Shown in pieces: positions 28,172-36,284 of a DNA stretch of 42,623 nt. The translations under genes were made by a program, and so were the position numbers. The DNA is from Chromatiales bacterium (GTDB lineage Bacteria; Pseudomonadota; Gammaproteobacteria; Steroidobacterales; GCA-2729495): positions 1-42,623 of the forward strand of contig JABIQA010000038.1 in the NCBI GenBank assembly GCA_018699155.1. Reading direction: 5' to 3'. How positions within the stretch are numbered: position 1 is the stretch's first letter; each line of letters opens with the position of its first letter. A model generated the notes under the pieces. That model did not search any database. It worked only from the letters and a program-made list of their open reading frames with translations, and was not told the origin of the DNA.

Positions 28172-29653
28172 TTAGTGCTGCAGCAGGTATTCAACCAGCA
28201 ACTGAACAGGCCGGCCGGTGCTGCCTTTGCTGGCAGTACCGCCGTTGTAGGCGACACCGGCGATATCGAGATGCGCCCATTCCATACCGTCCGTAAATCG
28301 AGATAAAAAGCATGCCGCTGTAATTGTGCCTGCTGCTCGGCCACCGATATTGGCCATGTCAGCGAAGTTGCTTTTTAGCAGATCATTGTAGGGCTTATCG
28401 AGTGGCAAGCGCCATGCGAGATCATCTGCTGCATCACCGGCACCCATGAGTGCATCGGCGAGTTTGTCAGAGTTGGCCATCAGCCCCATGCGGTGTTTGC
28501 CCAGCGCTATGACCACGGCACCGGTGAGGGTTGCGATATCAATAAGCGCAGCGGGCTTAAAACGACGGGCATAGGTGAGCGCATCGCAAAGTATGAGTCG
28601 CCCTTCTGCATCTGTATTAAGAACTTCGATAGTTTGTCCCGACATTGAGGTGACAACATCACCCGGCTTAGTGGCGGTCGCACTAGGCATGTTCTCGCAG
28701 GTCGGAATGAGTACAACCAGGTTCACTTTAATGCCAATTTCTACAGCAGCGCGCATAACACCAAAAGCCGAGGCGGCACCGCCCATGTCGTACTTCATTT
28801 CATCCATTGCTGCCGGCGGCTTCAGAGAAATGCCGCCGGTATCAAAGGTAATGCCTTTGCCGACAATGACGATAGGCGCCTTAGTTTTAGCTGCGCCCTT
28901 ATACTGCATGATGATGAACTTAGCTGGTTCTGAACTTCCCGCAGTTACAGACAAGAACGAACCCATGCCTAGCTTCTTTATATTGGCCTCAGTGAGAACC
29001 TGGGTGGTCAGTTTTTTATCTGTCTTTGCTAGTTTGCGTGCTTGACCGGCAAGGTATGAGGGTGTGCAGTAGTTTGCAGGAGTGTTGCCCAGGTCGCGGG
29101 TAAAGCTCATGCCTATGCCAATACCGTTGCCGTCCGAGAAGCCTTTCTTCGCCGCATCGTTGTGCTTGCTGTCGATGCTGATGCTGAGTTTTTTGAGTGA
29201 CTGTGCGGCTGGCTTGGGTTTGCCCGGCTGCCGGAAGCGGTATGACTGCCGATGCCAGGTTTCGGCAAGGATGCGCGCAGACCGGTAGGCACCGCCATTG
29301 CTGATTCCGTCGGCAGCGAGGTAAAACAGGGCGTCTGCATAGGATTTGTTCAGCAGAACGGTGAAACTTGCCTGCACCGCTTTGCGATATTCGACCCGGT
29401 CGAAGGCCTCTTTCTCACCGCAACCGACCAGCAGGATGCGCTCGGCCGGTAATCCGCCGGTTTCTGTTAGCAGCAGGGTTTCGCCGGCTTTGCCTGAGAT
29501 ATCCCCTGCTTTGATCACAGCAGATATGGCTTTGGCTGCCAGGGCATCAATGGCCTTACCGACGGATCCAAGTTTTCCTGAAGCAAACACAGGCACTACG
29601 GCAACCTTGCAGCGCTGTTTTCCCGGTTTGCCGGTGGTTACTTGAAATCGCAT
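28172..29653 (-). CDS. pepA: Leucyl aminopeptidase (cytosol aminopeptidase, M17)
   Basis: Di-metal aminopeptidase that removes N-terminal residues from peptides; in E. coli the protein also binds DNA in Xer recombination and at carAB. The 493 residues include the metal and catalytic region GKGITFDTGGISLKP near 264-278, DMGGAASAFGVMRA near 289-302 and the signature NTDAEGRL (near 347-354) characteristic of M17 enzymes. The C-terminal GGTASKGSTGRPV is also typical. The ATG at 29653 has AGGAGA 7 bp upstream. It is divergent from lptF across about 140 bp, an arrangement shared with E. coli, and heads pepA-holC-(small protein)-valS. Confidence 0.97.
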   Translation of the reverse strand: MRFQVTTGKPGKQRCKVAVVPVFASGKLGSVGKAIDALAAKAISAVIKAGDISGKAGETLLLTETGGLPAERILLVGCGEKEAFDRVEYRKAVQASFTVLLNKSYADALFYLAADGISNGGAYRSARILAETWHRQSYRFRQPGKPKPAAQSLKKLSISIDSKHNDAAKKGFSDGNGIGIGMSFTRDLGNTPANYCTPSYLAGQARKLAKTDKKLTTQVLTEANIKKLGMGSFLSVTAGSSEPAKFIIMQYKGAAKTKAPIVIVGKGITFDTGGISLKPPAAMDEMKYDMGGAASAFGVMRAAVEIGIKVNLVVLIPTCENMPSATATKPGDVVTSMSGQTIEVLNTDAEGRLILCDALTYARRFKPAALIDIATLTGAVVIALGKHRMGLMANSDKLADALMGAGDAADDLAWRLPLDKPYNDLLKSNFADMANIGGRAAGTITAACFLSRFTDGMEWAHLDIAGVAYNGGTASKGSTGRPVQLLVEYLLQH

Positions 29654-29704
29654 CTGTATCTCCTAGAAATTAATGGGTTATTAATGTTTGTTAGTGACGC
29701 GGGC

Positions 29705-29734
29705 TTGACTCTGTTTGTGTGGAGCACCCATGAT
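29705..29734 (+). promoter_or_regulatory. Candidate sigma-70 promoter for lptF-lptG
   Basis: TTGACT at 29705-29710 (five of six match the -35 consensus) is followed after 18 bp by CATGAT at 29729-29734 (four of six match -10). It lies in the pepA-lptF divergent interval, 62 bp before the chosen lptF start. This is a weak call made by eye; no extended -10 is present. Confidence 0.3.
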
Positions 29735-29796
29735 TGAGGTCCGCACCTCTGAACCAACGCGTTCGCGCTAGTTTACTTGATATTCTGACTATTTAT

Positions 29797-30909
29797 ATGC
29801 CCAGTATTCTTAATCGTTACGTATTTCGTGAGACGCTGATTACCTGGGCAGCGGTGACCGCAGTGCTGTTGCTTGTGCTGATGATAGAGCAGTTTGCTCA
29901 GGTGCTTGGCGATGCAGCCGGATCGAAGCTGCCCAAAGATGCTCTGTTTGCTTTGATGGCACTGGGTTCTGTGCAGTATTTGACGATACTAATGCCGATC
30001 AGCATTTTCATTTCCATTATGGTGTCGCTTGCGCGTTTTTATCGCGACAGTGAAATGGCCGCGATTATGGCCTGTGGCATCGGTCCCGCTTCGCTGTATC
30101 GTCCTCTGTCAGTGATTGCGCTGGTGTTGGCCGGCATGGCGGCATGGTTGTCGCTGGATATTGCACCAACGGCAAGGCGCACGATTCAGGAGATCGGTTT
30201 CGACGCCAGTAAAAACCTGAGTTTGAGCATGCTGGAAGCGGGTCGGTTTATTCCGCTTGGAACCCGTGATGCGGTTTTGTACGCAGAGACGGTGGATGAA
30301 AGTGGTCGTCTTACCAATGTGTTTGTGCGGAATCGCGAAGCTGATGAGGTTCAGGTGATCGTCGCGGCCGAGGCCAACCAACGTAATGATGAAAATACGG
30401 GCGTTAAAATTCTTACGTTTATCGATGGTCATCGCTATGAAGGGGTGCCAGGCACGCCGGAATTCCGCATAATTAAGTTTGCCGAGCATGGCATTCCGTA
30501 CGTTGTTCCTGAGGTCGGACCCCCAAAATTTGATATTGATGCAATGACATTTGGTGAGTTATCGGTGTTAGAAAAGTCGCGCGCAGGTGCAGAAATTCAG
30601 TGGCGTTTGTCAGTGCCGTTGACGCTATTTGTGCTAACTGTATTGGCTGTACCTCTCAGCAAATCGAGGCCGCGTCAGAGCCGCTACAGCAATCTGGCCG
30701 GCGGTATTTTTATCTACATTATTTACGTCAATATTCTTGTCGCGGCCAAAGTATGGCTAGTGCAGGGCATTACTCCGGCATGGCTGGGGTTATGGTGGGT
30801 GCACCTCATATTTCTATTGGTGGCCATTGGTCTGTTGCTGAATCAGCACGGTGGCTTGATGCGTTATAAGGCTTATCTGCGAAACCGTTTCGGTGGAGGG
30901 GCTGAATGA
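29797..30909 (+). CDS. lptF: LPS export permease LptF
   Basis: One of the two transmembrane subunits of the LptB2FGC complex that pulls lipopolysaccharide from the inner membrane and pushes it across the periplasm. The 370-residue protein begins MPSILNRYVFRETLITWAAV; about three membrane helices in the N-terminal 110 residues are followed by a periplasmic beta-jellyroll domain (about 130-260). Three more helices follow near the C-terminus. The stretch EIQWRLSVPLTLFVLTVLAV near 267-286 is a hallmark of LptF/LptG. The ATG at 29797 was preferred to 29734 because N-YVFRE is the standard beginning. The stop overlaps the lptG start by 4 bp (ATGA), indicating coupling. Confidence 0.96.
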   Translation: MPSILNRYVFRETLITWAAVTAVLLLVLMIEQFAQVLGDAAGSKLPKDALFALMALGSVQYLTILMPISIFISIMVSLARFYRDSEMAAIMACGIGPASLYRPLSVIALVLAGMAAWLSLDIAPTARRTIQEIGFDASKNLSLSMLEAGRFIPLGTRDAVLYAETVDESGRLTNVFVRNREADEVQVIVAAEANQRNDENTGVKILTFIDGHRYEGVPGTPEFRIIKFAEHGIPYVVPEVGPPKFDIDAMTFGELSVLEKSRAGAEIQWRLSVPLTLFVLTVLAVPLSKSRPRQSRYSNLAGGIFIYIIYVNILVAAKVWLVQGITPAWLGLWWVHLIFLLVAIGLLLNQHGGLMRYKAYLRNRFGGGAE

Positions 30910-31976
30910 GAATTATCGACGGCTATATTTTCCGCTCGATTATTGTAATGACGCTGATGGTTCTTGGCGTGCTGCTTTCGGTGGGAGGCTTTATTGAGTT
31001 TGTTTCTCAGTTGGATGATATTGGCACTGGTGCTTATGGCGTTACAGAAGCGTTGATGTATGCCGGCCTCAAACTGCCGAGATTTGCTGTCGGCGTATTG
31101 CCGGTATCAGTGTTGTTGGGTGGCCTGTTGGGCATGGGTGCTTTAGCGACGCACAGTGAACTTATTGTGCTGCGCGCTTCAGGTGTTTCATTAATGATGA
31201 TTGGCCGGTCGGCGTTATATACGGGTATAGCGCTGGCAGTTGTTGGGGCGCTTCTTGCTGAGAGTATTGCTCCACCGCTGGATCGTTATGCCCGGCAAAT
31301 GAAAACGTTAACCAAAAATTCTGATATGCGTATGGCTGTTGCGGGCAGTACCTGGCTGCGTGACGGTAGTTTGTTTCTTAACATCACTGAAGCAGAGAAT
31401 GGCATCGGTTTTGGTGGTGTTTTTATTTATAACGTCAACCCTGAGAACAATGGGTTGTTATCGATTAGTCGGGCGCGTTCAGCTGAGGTGGATGCACTTA
31501 ATAATTGGGTCTTTAATGACTACAGCGAAAGTGTGTTTGTTGATGAAGGCACTGTTGTTAGTGACTCGCCAACCACCGGTGAACCGGGGCAGCTAAACGC
31601 GGATGTGCTCGAGTTAACTGAAGTTCGTACCAGCAGTCTTAGCGGTTTCGAACTGTATAGCTATATTGATTACTTAAAGTCGAACGGCCTCGATGCGGAA
31701 GAATACGAGATCGCTTTTTGGGGTCGTATGGCAGGCATTGCGGGCATTGCGATTATGTCTGTGTTAGCTGTGCCTTTTGTGATGGGGAGTTTGCGTTCAG
31801 GTGGGGCCGGAGCGAGGATGCTGGTTGGCTTGGCCATTGGTCTCGGCTACTTTTTGTTCAATAGCATTGCAAAAGACACATCAGATGTTTTTAACCTTAA
31901 TCCCTTTCTGATGGGCTGGATGCCGACGGTTATTCTTGCAGTTTTAACGGTGGTCTTGCTGTTGAGAACGCGTTAG
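30906..31976 (+). CDS. lptG: LPS export permease LptG
   Basis: Partner of LptF in the LPS transporter. It has 356 residues and starts MRIIDGYIFRSIIVMTLMVL. It shows three N-terminal helices, the periplasmic jellyroll (about 130-255) and three C-terminal helices, with the second-half signature AFWGRMAGIAGIAIMSVLAV near 267-286. The sequence RDGSLFLNITEAE near 153-165 is the periplasmic start of the jellyroll seen in LptG. It overlaps lptF by 4 bp, and a convergent RDD gene begins to end 11 bp after its stop. No lptB or lptC is nearby, as is usual in gammaproteobacteria. Confidence 0.96.
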   Translation: MRIIDGYIFRSIIVMTLMVLGVLLSVGGFIEFVSQLDDIGTGAYGVTEALMYAGLKLPRFAVGVLPVSVLLGGLLGMGALATHSELIVLRASGVSLMMIGRSALYTGIALAVVGALLAESIAPPLDRYARQMKTLTKNSDMRMAVAGSTWLRDGSLFLNITEAENGIGFGGVFIYNVNPENNGLLSISRARSAEVDALNNWVFNDYSESVFVDEGTVVSDSPTTGEPGQLNADVLELTEVRTSSLSGFELYSYIDYLKSNGLDAEEYEIAFWGRMAGIAGIAIMSVLAVPFVMGSLRSGGAGARMLVGLAIGLGYFLFNSIAKDTSDVFNLNPFLMGWMPTVILAVLTVVLLLRTR

Positions 31977-31987
31977 CGATAGTGCTA

Positions 31988-32434
31988 TCAGCGCTTCGGT
32001 GTGCGTTGCAGTCGGGTTTCGCTCCATAGATCGTGCCAGGTGCTTCTTTCGCGGTTAGTCCACGCCCACCAAAAACCCATGCCCATTGTTGCGAAGGAAA
32101 TGAAAGCGGCACTGAAATGCAGTAGACACTGTTTTGCGTTAATTCGACCACCGGCTTTAGTCGTTATCCTGATATTCCAGGTTTTCATGCCCAGCGTTTG
32201 GCCGCTTCGGGTCCAGCAATATGCAAAGTAGCCGAGGCTGAGCGCCAGCAGTGCTGCTTGGTAAGCCGGATTTCCTATTGGCACCGGTTCCCCATAAAAA
32301 AACACGATGGGTAGCGAACCGATTATTGCCAGAGCGAGAATTAACAGCCAGTCATACATGCCTGCCATCAGTCGGCGCAGGGGCCCGACTGCCAAAGAAT
32401 CCGGGCTAGCTAAAATACTCATGAGTTGGTCCAT
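31988..32434 (-). CDS. RDD-family membrane protein
   Basis: A 148-residue inner-membrane protein with three or four predicted helices. Near the N-terminus, AVGPLRRLMAGMYDWLLILA (about 15-34) carries the Arg and Asp of the RDD family, and the later TLGMKTWNIRI (near 80-90) is the conserved post-helix segment. RDD proteins have no single known function; some have been linked to ion or proton antiport. An RDD gene convergent with lptFG is also found in Pseudomonas, so this is the end of the conserved block. Upstream of its start begins a region of different, accessory character. Confidence 0.88.
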   Translation of the reverse strand: MDQLMSILASPDSLAVGPLRRLMAGMYDWLLILALAIIGSLPIVFFYGEPVPIGNPAYQAALLALSLGYFAYCWTRSGQTLGMKTWNIRITTKAGGRINAKQCLLHFSAAFISFATMGMGFWWAWTNRERSTWHDLWSETRLQRTPKR

Positions 32435-32668
32435 TTGCTGGGGAGTGATTCTGAGAGGCTATTTTGAACAATTGAGGTCCTGAATACAAAGTAAATACAG
32501 GGAGACTTTTGCCGGCAGTATCGTTGCTTCAAATTCTCCGTTAGTTGAATGCATTATTTTTATTTAGGACTAATAAAAAGCGTTATAGCCCTATAGTAAT
32601 GGCTGCTGATCATGGGCTTGAGCTAGAAGAAGAACCGGTTTGCTGGCATCAATAATCAGGAGAATGCG
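32435..32668. other. Non-coding interval upstream of the small ORF
   Basis: A 234-bp AT-rich stretch, divergently flanked by the RDD gene and the small ORF at 32669. I see no ORF with support here, and no strong hairpin. TTGAAT (32545-32550) with ACTAAT 18 bp on (32569-32574) is a poor promoter match (four of six at each box) pointing towards the small ORF. It would suit a leader of about 90 nt, but it is not firm. Confidence 0.4.
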
Positions 32669-32815
32669 ATGTCTGCTATAACAAATGATCCTGCGCATAA
32701 TTCCCTAGCGCTTGAGATGTCAGTCGATACGTATACAGCAGTAGATGCTTTTCTAATTAACGAATCGGACGACCCATCTCTTGTCGTTACTGCATGGCTA
32801 GTACTAGCGACTTAA
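32669..32815 (+). CDS. Small ORF, 48 residues, unknown function
   Basis: A free-standing small gene read from the ATG at 32669, with AGGAG at 32658-32662 six bases upstream, one of the best ribosome binding sites in the window. The product begins MSAITNDPAHNSLALEMSV, is acidic in the middle (NESDD near 33-37) and ends in a short hydrophobic stretch, LVVTAWLVLAT. It has no Cys, no clear signal peptide and too short a hydrophobic tail for a normal membrane anchor. It stands divergent from the RDD gene and convergent with the AraC-type regulator, whose stop is 37 bp away. I do not recognise a family. A leader-plus-core peptide, a small membrane-associated peptide or a chance ORF with a good ribosome binding site are all possible. 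Confidence 0.5.
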   Translation: MSAITNDPAHNSLALEMSVDTYTAVDAFLINESDDPSLVVTAWLVLAT

Positions 32816-32852
32816 TGCTTTAGCCTGGATCGTATTCCCAAGCCTGCAGCGC

Positions 32853-33875
32853 TTAAATCTCAATTTGTACAGGCCGGTAATCGCCGGGTGTGCTGCCGGT
32901 CCAGCGCTTGAATGCACGGGAAAAATTGCTTTGGTCTGAGAAACCGAGCAGGAAAGCAATTTGGCTCAGCGAGTAATCGCCCTCACGGATATATTCTTCC
33001 GCCATCAGTCGCCGTGTTTCATCTCTGATATCCTTAAAGTTTTTACCTTCGCTGCTGAGTTGCCGCTGCAAGGTGCTTAAACTGCGATTCATTTTTCGCG
33101 CAACTTCTTCCTGACCGACATGCCCTGAGGGCATTAGGGAAATTAGTAACCCCCTAACCTGACTAGTGACTTTGTCCGGGTCGAGCGCCTGCACATAGCT
33201 GTCCAGGATTCGTTCGTTGGCCATAGCCAGCTCAATATTCCTTCCTGATAACATTGCATCGCATTCTGCTTTATCAAATTCAATGTAATTGAACGGCGTT
33301 CCGAGCTCGACCGGAGCTGAAAAAGCATCGGTGTAACGACTGATACTGGCGCGGTTATGGTCAGCGGTAAAACAGACTTTAGTCGGACAGAAATCATCAT
33401 CGCGGGTCAAGCGGCAGAGTCTAAGCATTGCCATAAAAAAGGCATCAATAGACTCCGGTGGCCCCATCGGGCTGCCCTCAGGGTAGTGCACTTCGAAGCG
33501 GTAGTGAGTACCGTCGTCGACGATATCCAGGTCGAGCGGCATGCTGCAGATTACTTTGAAGTAGCGCTGCAACCGTTTCAGCTCTTCAGTAATCGAGCTG
33601 CTGGCTAGCCAGGCAAAGCTGAGAGCATGAAAGGTAGTGGTTTTTACGTTACTGCCAATAACCAGACCCACGCAGGGATCGCCGGTTTCTTCCACAATCA
33701 TTTTCCAAAGCGCAATCATCTTTAGTGTGGGATAGCGCGCGCCAGGCTTGTACATTAAGGCTGGATCCATGTCGAGCTTATCCAGCAAGGGTTTTGGGTC
33801 GATGCCATAGTGCCGTTCGACCGTTTCGGTCATCAGCAGTGCGTTCGCAGATAGTGAAGTTGGTTCTAGAAACAT
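32853..33875 (-). CDS. AraC-family transcriptional regulator (arabinose-binding-domain type)
   Basis: A 340-residue regulator. The N-terminal two thirds resemble the ligand-binding domain of the OruR/ArgR-like branch of AraC proteins (PF12625 type), with VERHYGIDPKPLLDKLDMD near 19-37. The last 95 residues are the double helix-turn-helix DNA-binding domain, including SLSQIAFLLGFSDQSNFSRA near 299-318 and FKRWTGSTPGDYR near 319-331, the standard second HTH. The start at 33875 is backed by GGGAAGG just upstream and gives the usual family length; the frame is open to 33983 but that part looks untranslated. It is divergent, across about 80 bp, from two small genes, its most likely targets. The ligand cannot be inferred. 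Confidence 0.93.
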   Translation of the reverse strand: MFLEPTSLSANALLMTETVERHYGIDPKPLLDKLDMDPALMYKPGARYPTLKMIALWKMIVEETGDPCVGLVIGSNVKTTTFHALSFAWLASSSITEELKRLQRYFKVICSMPLDLDIVDDGTHYRFEVHYPEGSPMGPPESIDAFFMAMLRLCRLTRDDDFCPTKVCFTADHNRASISRYTDAFSAPVELGTPFNYIEFDKAECDAMLSGRNIELAMANERILDSYVQALDPDKVTSQVRGLLISLMPSGHVGQEEVARKMNRSLSTLQRQLSSEGKNFKDIRDETRRLMAEEYIREGDYSLSQIAFLLGFSDQSNFSRAFKRWTGSTPGDYRPVQIEI

Positions 33876-33956
33876 AAGCCTTCCCAAGTCTTTGATAGGT
33901 ATTGAATCTGACTTGGCGGCTAAAGACAAGATGCATCGCACTTGTTTCCGTAAGTT

Positions 33957-34379
33957 ATGTCTATGAACTTCGGCAGCCCACATTTATCCACCGATTGGCT
34001 CAGACGAGCAGATGCGGTGGCCAGAGCAGTGCACCTCTGGGTAAAGCGGCGTGCATTGCAGCATTTATGTGAGGGGAAGGAAGAATCAGCGTTGGCAGCG
34101 CATGGCTATGCATTTGGCTTGATTGAAGGGCTCGCAGGCTCGCTGGAGCTGACCGTGCAGGAGCATCAGATGGTGGCTTATGTATTTTGTTTGCTGAACG
34201 GCAATGAGAAAGACGCGTTGCATGCTGCGCGCGCTTTGCTCGATATCTCCGGTGAGGTGGCTGCAAGCTCCAGCTACCTCCATGGGTTAAATGATGCGCA
34301 GACTTTGTATCTTGGTGCGCACCTGGCAACGATGCAGCAGGGTGACACGATGGCTGAATGCCCTCGTGTTGAATCTTGA
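33957..34379 (+). CDS. Hypothetical helical protein, divergent from the AraC regulator
   Basis: A 140-residue protein (138 if the ATG at 33963 is used; TAAG lies 8 bp before that one). It is predicted almost entirely alpha-helical, for example LRRADAVARAVHLWVKRRAL near 15-34 and KDALHAARALLDISGEVAAS near 85-104. It has no signal peptide or membrane helix, and two Cys. No known domain was recognised. It lies 41 bp before another small gene on the same strand, and both probably share one promoter controlled by the divergent AraC regulator. The conserved-looking amphipathic helices and the orderly spacing argue for a real gene, but function is unknown. Confidence 0.6.
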   Translation: MSMNFGSPHLSTDWLRRADAVARAVHLWVKRRALQHLCEGKEESALAAHGYAFGLIEGLAGSLELTVQEHQMVAYVFCLLNGNEKDALHAARALLDISGEVAASSSYLHGLNDAQTLYLGAHLATMQQGDTMAECPRVES

Positions 34380-34420
34380 CTGGCATCATCGATTTCTGGT
34401 TGAAGTAGTGGAGGTTCGAT

Positions 34421-34609
34421 ATGGCTGTATCAACGAGTGATTTGTTCATGCTGAAAGGCTGTAATGTTCAGGTGGAAAGCGCTGCAGAGCTCTGGCACCT
34501 GCAACAGCAGTTGCAGGCCGCCGTGGTTTGTACAGAGCCTGGTGCGTTGCGCGATGCGGCGATGGCTGAGATGGTGCATATCTCTATTTTGGTTGAGGAT
34601 CAACTTTGA
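34421..34609 (+). CDS. Small protein of unknown function
   Basis: A 62-residue protein beginning MAVSTSDLFMLKGC, preceded by GGAGG about 7 bp before the ATG, a strong ribosome binding site. The centre, VESAAELWHLQQQLQAAVVC, is an amphipathic helix with a Gln-rich face, and the end, MAEMVHISILVEDQL, is hydrophobic-acidic. No known family was seen. It follows the helical protein at 33957-34379 by 41 bp, and about 110 bp after its stop comes a strong rho-independent terminator. The two genes and terminator therefore look like one short transcription unit. Its reality is supported mainly by the ribosome binding site and operon layout. Confidence 0.6.
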   Translation: MAVSTSDLFMLKGCNVQVESAAELWHLQQQLQAAVVCTEPGALRDAAMAEMVHISILVEDQL

Positions 34610-34721
34610 TATTTATTATGGCGAAGAACCGCAAACAGTGCTTCTGCAAAAGATGCTTGCGGACCTACTGATACCGTGGAATAACCCCTCGCGCATTTTT
34701 TGATTGTAATGTGCCATTTTT

Positions 34722-34749
34722 GCCCCATCATTGGATGGGGCTTTTTTTT
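34722..34749 (+). terminator. Rho-independent terminator of the small-gene unit
   Basis: A perfect 8-bp stem (GCCCCATC with GATGGGGC), a four-base loop (ATTG), then eight T residues at 34742-34749. The run of T is on the plus strand, so it ends transcripts from 33957-34609 before the 2OG-oxygenase gene. This is the clearest terminator in the window. Confidence 0.92.
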
Positions 34750-34778
34750 GCTCTTTTTTGGCCTTAGTTGATGTCTGT

Positions 34779-34808
34779 TTGTGACAGAAGCGCTTTTCTG
34801 GCTACACT
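34779..34808 (+). promoter_or_regulatory. Candidate promoter for the 2OG-Fe(II) oxygenase gene
   Basis: TTGTGA (34779-34784) and TACACT (34803-34808), four of six matches each, are separated by 18 bp. They fall directly after the terminator and about 73 bp before the ATG at 34882, so an independent promoter is expected in this place. The match is weak. Confidence 0.3.
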
Positions 34809-34881
34809 GACAAAGTTACTATGAATGATCGGGTATGTATTGAGCTAGCAGCCCCCTGATGGTGGGCAGGATGGATCGGGT

Positions 34882-35541
34882 ATGAGCAGTAAAGTATTAG
34901 TTGGTGGGTTGAGCAAGTTGTTGCCTCAATCTCTGCGCATCAAGTTGCGGACCTATGCCGCCAAAAGAACGAAGGCTCATTCCGTTCAGGTATTTGCCGA
35001 TGGCGGAGTGATTTTGTGTGATGGCTTTTTAGACCGTCAGGAGTTTATCAAATTGCAGCAATGGGCCTTAAAGGCCAATTGCGATAGAACGCGAGAGGCG
35101 CGTAAATGGGATCAAAGGCTGATCCGCGATTTCGATGACAACATGGGTACCCGCCAGTGGTCGAGCAAAGGGAGTGACATGCCAGCGGAACTGAAGATGT
35201 TTATTGATGCCGTTCATGCAACCGGCTTTATTGATCCCGAAGCAGAAATCTATATTGGTGTGTATCGCTGGAAGGCGCATTCCGGAATGGGCGAGCATAA
35301 CGACGCTCACACTAATACCGCACTTACCTTTTATCTGAACGATACCTGGAAAGATGACTGGTTCGGTGACTTTATTTTTTATGAGTCAGACAAGGCAAAG
35401 GCTAATGGCATGGGGCATGCTGTGGCACCATTGGCTAACCGGCTGGTGATTAACCGTGACACGGTATCGCACAAGGTGACTTACACATCTAACGTTGCGA
35501 TGGACCGTCTGACCTTGCAGGCATTTCTACCGAAGAGTTAA
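34882..35541 (+). CDS. 2-oxoglutarate/Fe(II)-dependent oxygenase (prolyl-hydroxylase-like fold)
   Basis: A 219-residue cytoplasmic protein with the double-stranded beta-helix iron-site residues: His 139 and Asp 141 in GEHNDAHTN, distal His 197 in DTVSHKVTY, and Arg 209 in MDRLTLQAF as the probable 2-oxoglutarate anchor. Between them, ALTFYLNDTWKDDWFGDFIF and VAPLANRLVIN are the spacer segments seen in prolyl-4-hydroxylase-like members (PF13640 type). Activity would be hydroxylation of a protein, peptide or small molecule using O2 and 2-oxoglutarate; the substrate is unknown. It stands alone, between a terminator and the convergent copB. The start at 34882 has only a weak GGATCGGG ribosome binding site. 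Confidence 0.82.
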   Translation: MSSKVLVGGLSKLLPQSLRIKLRTYAAKRTKAHSVQVFADGGVILCDGFLDRQEFIKLQQWALKANCDRTREARKWDQRLIRDFDDNMGTRQWSSKGSDMPAELKMFIDAVHATGFIDPEAEIYIGVYRWKAHSGMGEHNDAHTNTALTFYLNDTWKDDWFGDFIFYESDKAKANGMGHAVAPLANRLVINRDTVSHKVTYTSNVAMDRLTLQAFLPKS

Positions 35542-35559
35542 GTGCTGCGATAGCGGGCT

Positions 35560-36282
35560 TTATAGCCAGCCCTGAATACCAACAACCCATTGAGTATTGT
35601 GCGTGCTATCCCCTTCTGCACGCGTCAGATCGGCAGTTTCCCCGTATTCCTGCACGTAGGCTATGCCGATATAAGGCAGTAGGTTTTTACGCCAGACATA
35701 ATGCAGCCTCAATGCCAATTCGGTTTCGTTCACCCCTGAGCCAATTCCCACTTCAGTGTCTTTTTGGCTGAATGCGTTAATCGAAAACTGTGGCGCCAGC
35801 ATCCAGCGATTGGTAATGAGTAACTCTTTTTCTGCATCAAGGTAGAACTCGATGTTGCCACCGCGACCGATCCCCACGTAGCTTTCCACCTCAAAGCTAT
35901 AAGGCGCAGTGCCGCTGAGCCCGAAAACCGCCGAGTCGCGATTCGGTTGCGGACGGATATCTCGTTTCCAGCCTGCTTGTAAATCCCAGAACGCTGAGAT
36001 GCCTCGGCTGTATTGCACAATCAGATTGGCCTCTTCTACCTTGCCGTTTTCGGTGTGGCCATTAGAGCGAATTGACAGACCATTGAGGTCGGTGCCTATC
36101 TGCAGTTGTGCCTGCTCCCAATTAAGCGTATTCGCACCGGAACCGAAACCGTATTCTAGGCTTTGCACAGAAAATTTGGTGATGATCGGGTTGCCGTTCA
36201 TCTTTATATCAGCGAGCACCGGCCCGCTAGAGAACGAAGCGCATAGGGCAAGAAACAGCGTGGTTGGCTTGTTAATGCTCAT
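35560..36282 (-). CDS. copB: Copper resistance outer-membrane protein CopB
   Basis: Predicted beta-barrel outer-membrane protein of the CopB family (PF05275 type) thought to hold copper at the cell surface. The 240-residue protein has a signal peptide ending near VLADIKMNG. It continues with strand-rich sequence such as WEQAQLQIGTDLNGLSIRSN and VEEANLIVQYSRGISAFWDL. It ends in WVVGIQGWL with no C-terminal Phe. The long Met/His-rich N-terminal repeat region known from P. syringae CopB is absent, so this is the short core form. The ATG at 36282 lies 2 bp after the copA stop, so the two are translated together; the frame upstream to 36339 overlaps copA and was rejected. Confidence 0.88.
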   Translation of the reverse strand: MSINKPTTLFLALCASFSSGPVLADIKMNGNPIITKFSVQSLEYGFGSGANTLNWEQAQLQIGTDLNGLSIRSNGHTENGKVEEANLIVQYSRGISAFWDLQAGWKRDIRPQPNRDSAVFGLSGTAPYSFEVESYVGIGRGGNIEFYLDAEKELLITNRWMLAPQFSINAFSQKDTEVGIGSGVNETELALRLHYVWRKNLLPYIGIAYVQEYGETADLTRAEGDSTHNTQWVVGIQGWL

Positions 36283-36284
36283 GC

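Noticed and set aside
33876-33983. N-terminal extension of the AraC regulator to an ATG at 33983
   Set aside because: It would overlap the divergent small gene, and the internal ATG at 33875 has a strong GGGAAGG site and gives normal family length.
34619-34672. 17-codon ORF containing CFCKRCLRTY
   Set aside because: Too short and without a ribosome binding site; the Cys spacing alone is not enough, and it lies between a stop codon and the terminator.
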